DNA of 64,000 nucleotides from an uncultured Clostridium sp. (GTDB taxonomy: Bacteria; Bacillota; Clostridia; TANB77; CAG-508). Below, piece after piece: positions 14,101 to 23,420 of this stretch (position 1 is its first letter; every line of letters starts with the position of its first letter). The position numbers and the translations under genes were made by a program. The stretch is taken from the NCBI GenBank assembly GCA_947570695.1, contig CANOVB010000006.1:62001-126000 (forward strand), read 5' to 3'. The notes below the pieces were generated by a model. The model was not told where the DNA came from. It did no database searches and saw only the letters and a program-made list of their open reading frames with translations.

Positions 14101-15929
14101 TTTATTCTATAGATTATTTTATACAGCGAAGAATTGTTAGATGGAATGAACATCATAACATAGAAAAAGATAGAATATTTAGAGAAACTATTGCAGAAGA
14201 AGTAATAAATAAACAAGAATATATAAATCAAATAAAAGAAAAACCAGAAAGAATGATAGAGCTATTTTTTGTTGTAGTAGACAAAAATCAAAATACTTTA
14301 CCATTTTTTTTAAATGAAGTTCAAAAAGATTTTATTAATAAATTAAATAAGGCAATAGAAGATTATAATAATGGATATATAGTTGATATATCAATGCTAG
14401 TATTAAAAGGAAGACAACAAGGATTTACCACATTGATAACAGCTTATCAATTAGCTTGCACAATAACTAATAAAAATTTTCAAGGATTTACTGTTGCAGA
14501 TGAAGCAAGCAATACAGAAACAATTTTTCAAAATAAAGCTAAATTTCCTTATGACCATTTACCAGATAAGTTAAAACCAACAGAAAAATATAATAGTAAA
14601 AGAGAATTATTTTTTGAAAAACTTAATTCTAGTTGGTCTGTAGATACAGCAACAAAGAATATGGGACGTTCAAGAACAATTAATTTTTTACATGGTTCAG
14701 AGTGTGCATTCTGGCAAAATGGAATAGCACAAACTCAAGCAGGAATTGGTGAAGCTTTAACAAAGAATTGTATTAAAATATATGAATCAACAGCTAATGG
14801 TTTTAATGATTTTGAAACTATGTGGCATTCAGAAAGATATATAAATTGTTTTTATGAGTGGTGGAAAACACCAGAATATAGAATAGAATTAAAGAATAAT
14901 GAAATCAAAGAAAAGTTTATAAATGATATTAATACTAAAACGGATTGGATATTTAAGAGAATAAATTGGCTTTTAAATGAAAAAAAGTTAGAACTAGAAC
15001 AAGTGTATTGGTATTACAATAAATACTTAAATTATATAGATAAAGAATTAATCAAACAAGAATACCCATGCACACCAGAAGAAGCATTTCTAAGTACAGG
15101 GCAATGTTATTTCAATAAAGAAAATATAATTCAAAGATTGCTAGAATTGAAACCACCAATAAAGGTAGGATATTTTGATTATAAAGAAGTAGTTAAGAAA
15201 GATAGACTAGGCAAAGAATATATAACATTAACTGATATTAAATGGATAGATGACAAAAATGGATTTATACAAATTTATGAAGATGTAAAAGAAAGAGTTC
15301 CTTATGTTTTAGGAGGAGATACTTCTGGAGAAGGCTCAGATTATTTTACAGCCCATGTTATTAATAATATGACAGGAAAACAAGTTGCAAAGTTGAAAAA
15401 GCAATTTGATGAGATAGAGTATAGTAAACAAATATATTGTTTTGGAATATATTATAATACAGCATTAATTGGATTGGAAGTTAACTTTAGTACATATCCA
15501 ACTAATAAGTTAGATGAAATGAAATATCCAAATCTTTATGTAAGAGATAAAGAAGATACTTATGAAAACAAATTAGACAAGAAATTAGGATTTAAAACTA
15601 CAACTATAACAAGACCGCTTATTTTGGCAGACCTTCAAGCTATTGTTTTAGATGAAATAGAAAAAATAGTAGATAAAGAAACTTTAGAAGAAATGCTTAA
15701 ATTTATAAAGAATATGGAGAAAAAAGGAAGACCAGAAGCAGAGATTGGATATCATGATGATTTAGTAATGGGACTTGCTATAGCATATTATATAAGGAAT
15801 CAACAAAGCTTTAAAATGTTACCTAAAAAAGAAACAAAAATGATTGAAGTTGATTATGGACCATTTAATATAAGAAGACCAGAAACTATAAGAGATGATG
15901 ATTTTGGAAGTAAAATAGAAATTGTATAA
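14097..15929 (+). CDS. terL: Terminase large subunit
   Basis: The ATP-driven packaging motor and nuclease, 610 residues. The Walker-A-like segment KGRQQGFTT lies near residue 104, a Walker B region FLHGSECAFW near 195, and the RNase-H-type nuclease domain begins at GGDTSGEGSD near 406 with the later acidic pair in GYHDDLVMGLA near 550. The start overlaps the small subunit by four bases. Confidence 0.95.
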   Translation: MIYSIDYFIQRRIVRWNEHHNIEKDRIFRETIAEEVINKQEYINQIKEKPERMIELFFVVVDKNQNTLPFFLNEVQKDFINKLNKAIEDYNNGYIVDISMLVLKGRQQGFTTLITAYQLACTITNKNFQGFTVADEASNTETIFQNKAKFPYDHLPDKLKPTEKYNSKRELFFEKLNSSWSVDTATKNMGRSRTINFLHGSECAFWQNGIAQTQAGIGEALTKNCIKIYESTANGFNDFETMWHSERYINCFYEWWKTPEYRIELKNNEIKEKFINDINTKTDWIFKRINWLLNEKKLELEQVYWYYNKYLNYIDKELIKQEYPCTPEEAFLSTGQCYFNKENIIQRLLELKPPIKVGYFDYKEVVKKDRLGKEYITLTDIKWIDDKNGFIQIYEDVKERVPYVLGGDTSGEGSDYFTAHVINNMTGKQVAKLKKQFDEIEYSKQIYCFGIYYNTALIGLEVNFSTYPTNKLDEMKYPNLYVRDKEDTYENKLDKKLGFKTTTITRPLILADLQAIVLDEIEKIVDKETLEEMLKFIKNMEKKGRPEAEIGYHDDLVMGLAIAYYIRNQQSFKMLPKKETKMIEVDYGPFNIRRPETIRDDDFGSKIEIV

Positions 15930-15944
15930 AGGAGAAAAGTAAAA

Positions 15945-16181
15945 ATGAATTTAATATATATGATTTTACCTACTATTACATTGATAGTAGGTTTTTATAT
16001 TGGTTTTACAGTTAAGAAAGAAGATAAATTACCAGAAATAAAAAATCCAGTAGAAGTTATACGAGAAGATATTAAAGTGAAGAAACAACAAAAACAAGAA
16101 GAAAAAGAAAGTAAAATTTTAGATGATTACATGGATAATATTGATAATTATCCATACAACCAAAAAGATATAAAGGAGTAG
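15945..16181 (+). CDS. Small membrane protein between terminase and portal
   Basis: 78 residues: one N-terminal transmembrane helix (about residues 3-23, ILPTITLIVGFYIGF) then a charged cytoplasmic tail. AAAGGAG precedes the ATG. The gene lies in the packaging cluster; function unknown. Confidence 0.65.
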   Translation: MNLIYMILPTITLIVGFYIGFTVKKEDKLPEIKNPVEVIREDIKVKKQQKQEEKESKILDDYMDNIDNYPYNQKDIKE

Positions 16182-16185
16182 TGAA

Positions 16186-17925
16186 ATGGACGATAAAAAA
16201 ACTACTGATATATGGAACTTATGTGAAATTGGTAAAAACTTTAATAGACTTCAAAATATGTATGTAGAAGGCGAAGAAAATTATAATTATTATCATGGTA
16301 GACAATGGGAAGGTTTAAAAAAGCCCAAATCATCTAGTGAGCCTATAGTTTTAAATATAGTAAAACCAATTATAAAATATAAAGTTAATATAGTAAATCA
16401 AAATTCTTATCAAATAGTGTTCAATCCTAATACTTATGAAACTTATGAAGAATTAGAAGCTTTGAGAAGTGTAACAAAAGGATTAACACAATTTGTTAAT
16501 AGAATGTGGGAAAAATCACAGTCAGGTAAGAAAGTAAGAAGTATTGTAAAAAATAGTGCCATCAATTCTGAGGGCATTATTTATTTTTATAATGAAGATG
16601 ATGAAATATTATCAGAAGAAATAGATAAGAATAATATTTTTTATGGTAGTGAAAATGATTCAGATATTCAAAATCAACCTTATATATTAGTTACGTTTAG
16701 AAAGACTGTTAGAGAGGTAAAAGAAAAAGCAAGAAAATATAGAGAAGCTGGACTTAATAACTTAACTGATGAAGAGATAGATAGTATTGTTTCAGATATG
16801 GAAGTATGGGAACAACAAGGAAAAGAAAAAATGCTTATGGAAGTGTCTCCAATGTGTTTAGTTATTAAGAAATTTGAAAGAAAAGAAGACGGAAAAATAT
16901 ATGTAAGTGAGGCTTCCAGAACTTGTGATTTGATAACACCTCAAAGTACAGAATGTGAACTTTATCCATTTGCACATTATATATGGGAAGAAGAAAAAGG
17001 ATATTCAAGAGGAATTTCAGAAGTAAGAGGATTACTTGAAAATCAAAGAGAGATAAATAAAACAGCAACAAGAAGAGCTATAGCAGTAAAAATAGGAGCA
17101 TATCCAAAACTTGTTGTAGATAGAGAAAAAGTTGTTAATTACAATTCTTTGAATCAAGTAGGAAGTGTTATTGAATTAGATAATGTAAGAGCAGATGATG
17201 TAAGAAAAGTAGTTAGTTTTTTACAACCAACAAGTATGAGTTCAGATGCGTATAATTTGCAACAAGATTTAATTAGTGGAACAAGAGAACTTGCAGGAGC
17301 AGGAGATACAGCGACAGGTAATATAGATCCTACTCAAGCGTCAGGTAAAGCGATTTTAGCAGTACAGCAAGCGTCACAACAACCGTTAAGCGAACAAATA
17401 GAAAATTATAAATATTTTTTAGAAGATTGTGCAAAAGTTATATTTGAACTTATAAAAGTATATTATGTAGATGGATTAACACTTTATACTAGTGAAGATA
17501 GTATTAATGAACTTGGACAAGCAGAAAGTATAGAAACACCATTTAAGATAAGTCAAGATGAACTTGAAAAGTTAAACCTTAATTTGAAAATAGATGTGAC
17601 ACCTCAAAGCCCTTATGATAGATATGCTCAGGAAATGAGTTTAGAGAACTTATTAATTAAAAAACTTATAACATTAGAAGAATATACGGAAGCATTACCA
17701 GAAGATAGTACAATGCCAAAACCAAGTTTAGAATCAATAATTAAAAGGCGTAAAGAAGCAAGAAAGCAAATTACAGCAATGCAACAACAAGTAAATGCAA
17801 TAGATAGTGCTATTAAGCAAGAAATGATAAATCAAGGTGGTGATACAAATGTTATGCCCGAAATGCCGATTGGTGGAGATGAAGGTCCAGAAAATACTGA
17901 AGAACAAAGTGTACCACAAATGTAA
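16186..17925 (+). CDS. Portal protein
   Basis: 579 residues, matching the P22-type portal family in layout: an N-terminal YYHGRQWEG block, a central region (REINKTATRRAIAVKIGAYPKLVVD) and the conserved GTRELAGAGDTATGNIDPTQASGKAILAVQQASQQP segment given here by its ends only, near residues 365-400. A glutamine-rich C-terminus follows. The dodecameric portal forms the DNA entry vertex and tail docking site. AAGGAG lies before the ATG. Confidence 0.88.
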   Translation: MDDKKTTDIWNLCEIGKNFNRLQNMYVEGEENYNYYHGRQWEGLKKPKSSSEPIVLNIVKPIIKYKVNIVNQNSYQIVFNPNTYETYEELEALRSVTKGLTQFVNRMWEKSQSGKKVRSIVKNSAINSEGIIYFYNEDDEILSEEIDKNNIFYGSENDSDIQNQPYILVTFRKTVREVKEKARKYREAGLNNLTDEEIDSIVSDMEVWEQQGKEKMLMEVSPMCLVIKKFERKEDGKIYVSEASRTCDLITPQSTECELYPFAHYIWEEEKGYSRGISEVRGLLENQREINKTATRRAIAVKIGAYPKLVVDREKVVNYNSLNQVGSVIELDNVRADDVRKVVSFLQPTSMSSDAYNLQQDLISGTRELAGAGDTATGNIDPTQASGKAILAVQQASQQPLSEQIENYKYFLEDCAKVIFELIKVYYVDGLTLYTSEDSINELGQAESIETPFKISQDELEKLNLNLKIDVTPQSPYDRYAQEMSLENLLIKKLITLEEYTEALPEDSTMPKPSLESIIKRRKEARKQITAMQQQVNAIDSAIKQEMINQGGDTNVMPEMPIGGDEGPENTEEQSVPQM

Positions 17926-17986
17926 AAAGTGTGGTGAAGAAATAATAGAAGAAATAGTAGAAAATGAAGGAAATGTGCAAGTTTAG
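17909..17986 (+). CDS. Possible tiny Com-like zinc-ribbon peptide
   Basis: A 25-residue frame with a GTG start overlapping the end of the portal gene by 17 bases: MYHKCKKCGEEI and then an acidic helix. The CxxCG motif resembles Com-type phage zinc ribbons, but a second cysteine pair is absent and no ribosome site is evident. It ends in the loop of the hairpin at 17972-18003. Confidence 0.35.
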   Translation: MYHKCKKCGEEIIEEIVENEGNVQV

Positions 17987-18003
17987 CGCATAGCTTGCAC
18001 ATT
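17972..18003 (+). promoter_or_regulatory. Stem-loop after the portal gene
   Basis: AATGTGCAAG pairs with CTTGCACATT, a 10-bp perfect stem around 12 bases, with no U tract. Probably RNA-stabilising or part of the structured region before the scaffold gene. Confidence 0.5.
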
Positions 18004-18016
18004 ATTGCCTCCTTAG

Positions 18017-18045
18017 AAGAGTTAGCAAACTGTTAGCTAACTCTT
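18017..18045 (+). terminator. Intrinsic terminator between portal and scaffold genes
   Basis: AAGAGTTAGC and GCTAACTCTT form a 10-bp stem with a 9-base loop followed by TTATT. It separates the packaging genes from the capsid genes, so partial termination could set protein ratios. Confidence 0.65.
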
Positions 18046-18189
18046 TTATTATGGTTATACCATTTTGTTAGTATTAGCAAAATGTTCATATAAGTCCAAT
18101 GGTTGTGCAAGACTTAAAACTGCTATCAAAGAAGCTGGGAAGCTATAAATTGAATAAATAGTCGGGAGACTTTAAATCGGAGATAAAGA
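18046..18189 (+). promoter_or_regulatory. Structured leader of the scaffold gene
   Basis: This holds a CATTTTG/CAAAATG hairpin (about 18060-18083) and two small hairpins of the same design: AGCT-GGGA-AGCT at 18133-18144 and AGTC-GGGA-GACT at 18160-18171. The different stems closing the same GGGA loop suggest a selected RNA feature. The ribosome site CGGAGAT follows. No clear promoter was found. Confidence 0.4.
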
Positions 18190-18996
18190 ATGGAAGAAAA
18201 TGAAGAGAAAAATATTGTTAATCAAGATAATGCTAGCGATATGGAGGTTAACAATGAAAAAGAAAAAAATACTTTTACTTTAGCAGAAGTAGAAGAAATG
18301 AAACAGAAACTAAAAGAAGAATATGAAACATCTTTTGATGAGAAGTTCAACAAAAGATGGGGCCATGAAATGGCTAAAAGAGACCGTGATGATAGAGGTA
18401 AGGAAGAATTAGTAAATCTTTTAAAATCACAAACAGGCAAAGAAGATATTGAAGAATTATTAAATCTCTCTTATGAGCAGTACGGTGTAGAAAGACCTAA
18501 AGTTTCAAATTCAAAAGATGAAGAAATTTTAGGTAAATATGATGCTAAAGAGATTTTAGATTTAGATGATGAAGCTATAGAGGAAGAAGCTAATCGTTTA
18601 GCAGGTATAACAAATAGAACTGCTAGAGAACAAGCAGCTTTTATGGAACTTGGAAATTATTTAACATCTAAAAAGCTTGAAGCAAAAAGAAAAGAAGAAA
18701 TTAGAGAAGCAGGAATAGATGAAACTATTTTAAATAATGAAAATTTTAAAGATTTTGTAAATAAATTTAATGATAAAACATCATTAAAAGATATTTATGA
18801 AATCTATTCGAAAACAAATGAAACTTCTAAAAAGACCAAGCCATTTAGTGCAGGAAGTCTAAAGGATAAGAAAACAAAAACAGAAAATGAATATTTTTCA
18901 GAAGAAGAATTTGATGCTTTAACTAGAGAGGATTTAAAAGATCCTATTATATATCAAAAGGCTATGAAAACAAGAGCTAAATTATTTAATAAATAG
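18190..18996 (+). CDS. Capsid scaffold protein
   Basis: 268 residues, highly charged and helical with little hydrophobic core. An acidic N-terminus is followed by FTLAEVEEMKQKLKEEYETSFDEKFNKRWG-type heptads, the usual design of phage scaffolds (DUF4355-like). Its place between portal and coat genes supports this. It would direct procapsid assembly and then be removed. Confidence 0.75.
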   Translation: MEENEEKNIVNQDNASDMEVNNEKEKNTFTLAEVEEMKQKLKEEYETSFDEKFNKRWGHEMAKRDRDDRGKEELVNLLKSQTGKEDIEELLNLSYEQYGVERPKVSNSKDEEILGKYDAKEILDLDDEAIEEEANRLAGITNRTAREQAAFMELGNYLTSKKLEAKRKEEIREAGIDETILNNENFKDFVNKFNDKTSLKDIYEIYSKTNETSKKTKPFSAGSLKDKKTKTENEYFSEEEFDALTREDLKDPIIYQKAMKTRAKLFNK

Positions 18997-19031
18997 CTTT
19001 AATCTTAATTCTTGCTAGAAAGAGGTAAGAA

Positions 19032-19916
19032 ATGGCAAAAGATGTTTTTAAACAAGAGCTTTGGGCTCAAACAATTCAAAATGAGTTAGATGTATTAACA
19101 GGATTATTTACTCATTCAGATTATTCTTATACAGGAGAGATCAAATATGGTAATAAATTACATATAACAGGTTCAACTCAACCAACAGTTGGTGACTATG
19201 TTCCAGGAAAAGATATTACTATAGAAGATTATTCAGGAGATGAACAAGTACTTGATATAGATACAATGAAATATGTTGCTATGTATTTTGATGATGTAGA
19301 TCAAGCACAAAGTATTCCTGGTGTAATGGAAAATCAATGTAAAGTAAATGCTAAATACATTAAATATGAAGCAGACAAAAAGGTTGCTTCTACAATATTA
19401 AAAGGAGTTGAAGATGGGGACATTGAAGTAATAGGAACTGCTTTTACTCCAACAAAAGCTAATGCTACAGAAAAAGTAGAAAATGCTTTAGTAAAATTAT
19501 ATGAAAATAATGTAAATCCAGTAGAAGACTTATGGGGAGAGTTTTCACCTAAAATGTATTCTTCAGTAAGACAAAGTTTAACAGAAACATTAACTAATAA
19601 CGTTGAGCTTGCAAAAGTAGGTGCAGTTGGAAAGTATAATAATGTAAATGTTTGCATTGAAAATCTTTTACCTGTAAAAGAAACTACTCGCTATAATATT
19701 ATAAGAACAGGAAAAGCAGTTGGTTTTGCTGGACAAGTAGATAAGATAGAAAGAACAAGAAAAGAAAAAGGTTTTGGAGATATTTTTAAAGCTTTATATG
19801 TTTGCGGTTGTAAAGTTGTTAGAAAAGAACAAATTGTAGTATTGCCAGAAACGGTTCCAGCTAAACAAGCTACTACACCGGTAACACCAGAAACACCATC
19901 TAATCCAACAGAATAG
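19032..19916 (+). CDS. Major capsid (coat) protein
   Basis: 294 residues. The sequence opens with a helical region (ELWAQTIQNELDVLTGLF) and continues with HK97-fold coat features: GNKLHITGSTQPTVGDY, then DDVDQAQSIPGVMEN and a long spine helix. It resembles P22-type coat proteins of uncharacterised Firmicutes phages. The C-terminal proline/threonine tail is probably surface-exposed. GAGGTAAG precedes the ATG and a terminator follows. Confidence 0.85.
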   Translation: MAKDVFKQELWAQTIQNELDVLTGLFTHSDYSYTGEIKYGNKLHITGSTQPTVGDYVPGKDITIEDYSGDEQVLDIDTMKYVAMYFDDVDQAQSIPGVMENQCKVNAKYIKYEADKKVASTILKGVEDGDIEVIGTAFTPTKANATEKVENALVKLYENNVNPVEDLWGEFSPKMYSSVRQSLTETLTNNVELAKVGAVGKYNNVNVCIENLLPVKETTRYNIIRTGKAVGFAGQVDKIERTRKEKGFGDIFKALYVCGCKVVRKEQIVVLPETVPAKQATTPVTPETPSNPTE

Positions 19917-19920
19917 ATAG

Positions 19921-19944
19921 AAAGAGGGAACATATCCCTCTTTT
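19921..19944 (+). terminator. Terminator after the coat gene
   Basis: AAAGAGGGA pairs with TCCCTCTTT around a 5-base loop, ending in T residues. It would give an abundant transcript ending after the coat protein with weaker read-through into tail genes. Confidence 0.7.
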
Positions 19945-20006
19945 ATTGTATGTATTTAAAGGAAATTTATTTGAGTTCGATTCTCAAAAAATACAGGGAG
20001 GAAATT

Positions 20007-20393
20007 ATGAAAATTAATAAAAATAAAAAGCAAAAAAAAGTTGTTAGATATATGGTAAAACCACAATATTTTCAATATTTAGGATTAGTTGTAGATAAGA
20101 GTACAGATATTGAAGATGAAACGATTGTTGATGAAGAAGGTTATAAGGCAATTATTCAACAAAAAATAAAAGACTTATTATTTATAACAGAAACAACAGT
20201 AACTAATAAAATTGATGGAACAGATACTAAAACTTTTTCAAGGATAGAATCAAAATTAAAAGAAGGACAATTGTTAATTTTTTATCCTGGTAAAGGATAT
20301 ACTGTGCCTAGACAAGAGTTTTTAACAGTTGAAGAAATAAAAGAGGATTTAGATTGTTTGGACTTTTCAGAAGAAGCATTAAAAGGAGAATAG
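20007..20393 (+). CDS. Head protein, unknown function
   Basis: 128 residues from ATG 20007, chosen for its AGGGAGG site; the open frame extends upstream without a ribosome site. Basic N-terminus, acidic C-terminus. Position after the coat gene suggests a head-decoration or joining protein. Confidence 0.6.
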   Translation: MKINKNKKQKKVVRYMVKPQYFQYLGLVVDKSTDIEDETIVDEEGYKAIIQQKIKDLLFITETTVTNKIDGTDTKTFSRIESKLKEGQLLIFYPGKGYTVPRQEFLTVEEIKEDLDCLDFSEEALKGE

Positions 20394-20398
20394 ATATT

Positions 20399-20971
20399 AT
20401 GACATATTTAGAAAATAAAAAGATATTTTTATCTTTAGTAGATGAATATGCACCAAATACAAAATTTTTTACAGTAGATGAGGATATACAAATAAAATGT
20501 GCTTTATTATATGCTCCAGCATATCAAGAATTAGCAGATTTTAGAACAAGAAAGAAATTAAAAGAGATTGAAGTAAGTAAATCAGATATAGAAGGATATG
20601 AAAAAGTAAAGTTACCTAAATGCAAGCAAATCAAAAAGATTATAGGTATGGACGAAAATAATAACAAGAAATCAGTAGATCATTATATTTTAGGTGAATA
20701 CATATATGTAAGTAATAAAGAAAATTCAAAAATAGTTATTGAGTATATTCCTTTCTTAAATTTAATCAATGAAGAAACAGAAGATGATTTTGAATTAGAA
20801 ATAGACCAAGATTTACAAGCAATATTACCATATAAAGTAGCTTCAGATTTATTTAAAACAGATCCAGGAGAAGATTATACAGCTTTTGAAAAAGAGTATC
20901 AGAGAAGACTTGCAAATATTAATACAAGTACAATGGGAATAAATGTAAATATAACAGAAGGAGAATTTTAA
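20399..20971 (+). CDS. Head-tail connector (gp4/gp6-like)
   Basis: 190 residues from ATG 20399 with AAAGGAG upstream. Segments such as IFLSLVDEYAPNTKFF and CALLYAPAYQELADFR, plus the small size and location between coat and tail genes, fit the helical head-completion adaptors of P22-like and HK97-like phages. The match is by pattern and context only. Confidence 0.6.
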   Translation: MTYLENKKIFLSLVDEYAPNTKFFTVDEDIQIKCALLYAPAYQELADFRTRKKLKEIEVSKSDIEGYEKVKLPKCKQIKKIIGMDENNNKKSVDHYILGEYIYVSNKENSKIVIEYIPFLNLINEETEDDFELEIDQDLQAILPYKVASDLFKTDPGEDYTAFEKEYQRRLANINTSTMGINVNITEGEF

Positions 20972-20973
20972 GA

Positions 20974-22780
20974 ATGTCTGTAATAGGAAGTGTTGTAACA
21001 AGAAAATACAGCAATTTTAGAGGTATAGATTTATTAAATCCTGATACAGCAGTAGATATAACAAGAAGTCCAGATTGTTTGAATGTTTGGAAATCTTATA
21101 GCTTATCACAAAGTAATATTATTCAAAGCAGACCTCGGAATTAGAAAATTAATTAATTTAGGTTTTGAAGAAGAAATATTTTCTATGTATATATATAGCA
21201 CAGATACAGCTATTATTCATATAGGTAGTAAACTTGTAAAATGGGTAGGTTTTCCTAATGAAAATATTTCAATCACTGTGCTTAAAAGTGATATGAACGA
21301 TAATAAATCTATAATGTTTGCTTTTAATAATGAAATATATGTTTTAGATGGAGTAAACTACTTAAAATTTAATGGAAATGAATTAATAAATATAGAGGAC
21401 ATTGCTTATATTCCAACTACAACTATATCAAGAAGTCCTTCTGGTGGAGGAGAGATGTATGAAGATGTTAATTTACTTCAAGCAAAAAGAAAAAATTCAT
21501 TTTTAGCAGATGGAAAAGCTACGGAATATATATTAGACTCAACTAATGTAAATTCAATAGATAAAGTGTATGTTAATGATACTTTAGTTACAAATTATAC
21601 TGTAAATCTTTCTTTGGGTAAAGTAATTTTTGAGGAAGCCCCAACAGAGCCAGATTTAATAGGTAGTGACAATGTAGTAATTGAATTTACAAAACAAGTA
21701 CAAGGATATTTAGAAAGAATAAAAGAGTGTAATATTGCAAGAGTTTTTGATAATAGAATATTTTTTAGTGGAAATAAAGATTATCCTAATGCAGTATTTC
21801 ATTGCTCTCTAAATAATCCAGCATATATAAGTGATTTAGATTATTACGAGTGTGGAAGTCAAGAAAATCCAATTAAAGCTTTAGTAGTAGGAAATAATTT
21901 ATTATGGGTATTTAAAAAAGAAGATCAAACAAAGGACACTATATTTTATTTACAACCTTCGACAGATAGTGAATACGGAAGAATTTATCCAACATCACAA
22001 GGTAATGTTTCTGTGGGGTGTTGTTCTGCAGCTATAAATTATAAAGATAATATTTTGTTTTTTAGTAGAAGTGGATTAGAAGGTATAAGTGGAGACATAG
22101 CAAATGAACAATCAGTATCACACAAAAGTTCATTGGTTGATTCTAGACTAATAAATATGAGTAATTACGATTTTTGTAATATAGCAGAGTATAATGGTTA
22201 TCTTGTTGTAGCAATAGATAACACAATATTTTTAGCTGATTATAGACAAGTATTTCAAGGAATAAATGGTATAGAATTTGAATGGTATATCTGGAAAATA
22301 CCAGTAAATATAACTTGTTTAAAATCATATAAAGATGAATTATATTTTACAGATAATAAAGGAAATGTTTATACATTTGATGGAACAAATGATTTAGGTG
22401 AAGCAATAGAAGCATATTGGACAACTCCAAGAGATACTTTTGGATATATGAATCATTTAAAAAAGATAAATAAAAGAGGTGCAATTTTAAAAGTAAAGAA
22501 TATGCAAAATGGAAGAATTAAAATTGCAGAGAAAACAAACAAAAATGCAATATGGAAATTAGTGAAAGAAGCTTCAAATAATGGATTTGATTTTAATAAT
22601 ATAGATTTTACTAATTTTAGTTTTTCGACAGGAGATAATTCTTATATAGTTTTCAGAATAAAAGAGAAGAAAATAATAGATATAGCCTTAAAGATTTATA
22701 GTGATGAACTAAATAAGCCATTTGGACTTGTAGATGCAATGCTAGAAGCTTTTATAGGTGGATATGTAAAAAGGAGTTAG
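20974..22780 (+). CDS. Tail hub protein, read through a CGG +1 frameshift
   Basis: The true start is ATG 20974 (MSVIGSVVTRKYSN...). The zero frame stops two codons after CGG at 21136-21138. Skipping the C gives QSRPGIRKLINLG and an unbroken frame to 22780, 601 residues in total. Beta-propeller-like repeats (SYKDELYFTDNKGNVYTFDG) and size resemble the gp10-type tail accessory/hub proteins of short-tailed phages, which begin with a similar SRPGL-type motif. The gene is essential by position, so a dead frameshift is unlikely. Confidence 0.8.
21136..21138 (+). other. In-frame CGG, +1 recoding site 2
   Basis: Context AGA CCT CGG AAT TAG in the zero frame. Skipping C yields CCT GGA ATT (Pro-Gly-Ile). 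CGG is codon 55 of the tail gene. No homopolymer is present. Confidence 0.85.
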
Positions 22781-22783
22781 GAT

Positions 22784-23401
22784 ATGAGTATTAATTTACC
22801 AAAATTAACAGAAGACTTGAATATTATACAATCTTTAGATGACCAACCAACACTTACATCTTCAGAATTAAAGGGAAGATTTGATGAAGCAGGAAATAAA
22901 ATAAAAGATTATATAAACAATATTTTAATTAAAGGAATAAATGATGCATTAGAAGTAATAGATGGATTTGGAGATACTATAGAAGAGAAAATGAAAACAA
23001 AGTTTGAGAATATTTATCATATTGGAAAAGTAATAACAACTTCAGAAGATATAAATCCTTCAACATATTTAGGTTTTGGAACATGGGAATTGATAGGAAA
23101 AGGGAAAGTTCTGATTGGTGTAGATCCTAATAATGCTAAATTTAATCAAGGAGGTAAAACTGGTGGAAATGAAAGTGTAAAGCTTTCAACTGCTAATTTA
23201 CCTTCTTTTAATTTATCTAATGTTGTTACAAATGTATCTGCAAACACAAGTAATACAGCGGATTTATCTTTTGTACAAGGACCTGTAGTTACAGGAATAA
23301 ATGTTTATAAAGGAAATGTGGGATTTACAAATAATAATCAAAAAGCTATAGATATAACTCCTATGTATGAAACAGTATATAGATATAAAAGAATAGCATA
23401 G
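22784..23401 (+). CDS. Tail fibre/collar-domain protein
   Basis: 205 residues. A helical N-terminus is followed by the typical collar block HIGKVITTSEDINPSTYLG, FGTWELIGKGKVLIGVD, GGKTGGNESVKL and TANLPSF, seen in receptor-contacting tail fibre ends. The C-terminus (TPMYETVYRYKRIA) is also characteristic. It follows the tail hub by 3 bases. Confidence 0.85.
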   Translation: MSINLPKLTEDLNIIQSLDDQPTLTSSELKGRFDEAGNKIKDYINNILIKGINDALEVIDGFGDTIEEKMKTKFENIYHIGKVITTSEDINPSTYLGFGTWELIGKGKVLIGVDPNNAKFNQGGKTGGNESVKLSTANLPSFNLSNVVTNVSANTSNTADLSFVQGPVVTGINVYKGNVGFTNNNQKAIDITPMYETVYRYKRIA

Positions 23402-23420
23402 AAGAAAGGAGAAAAAACTG

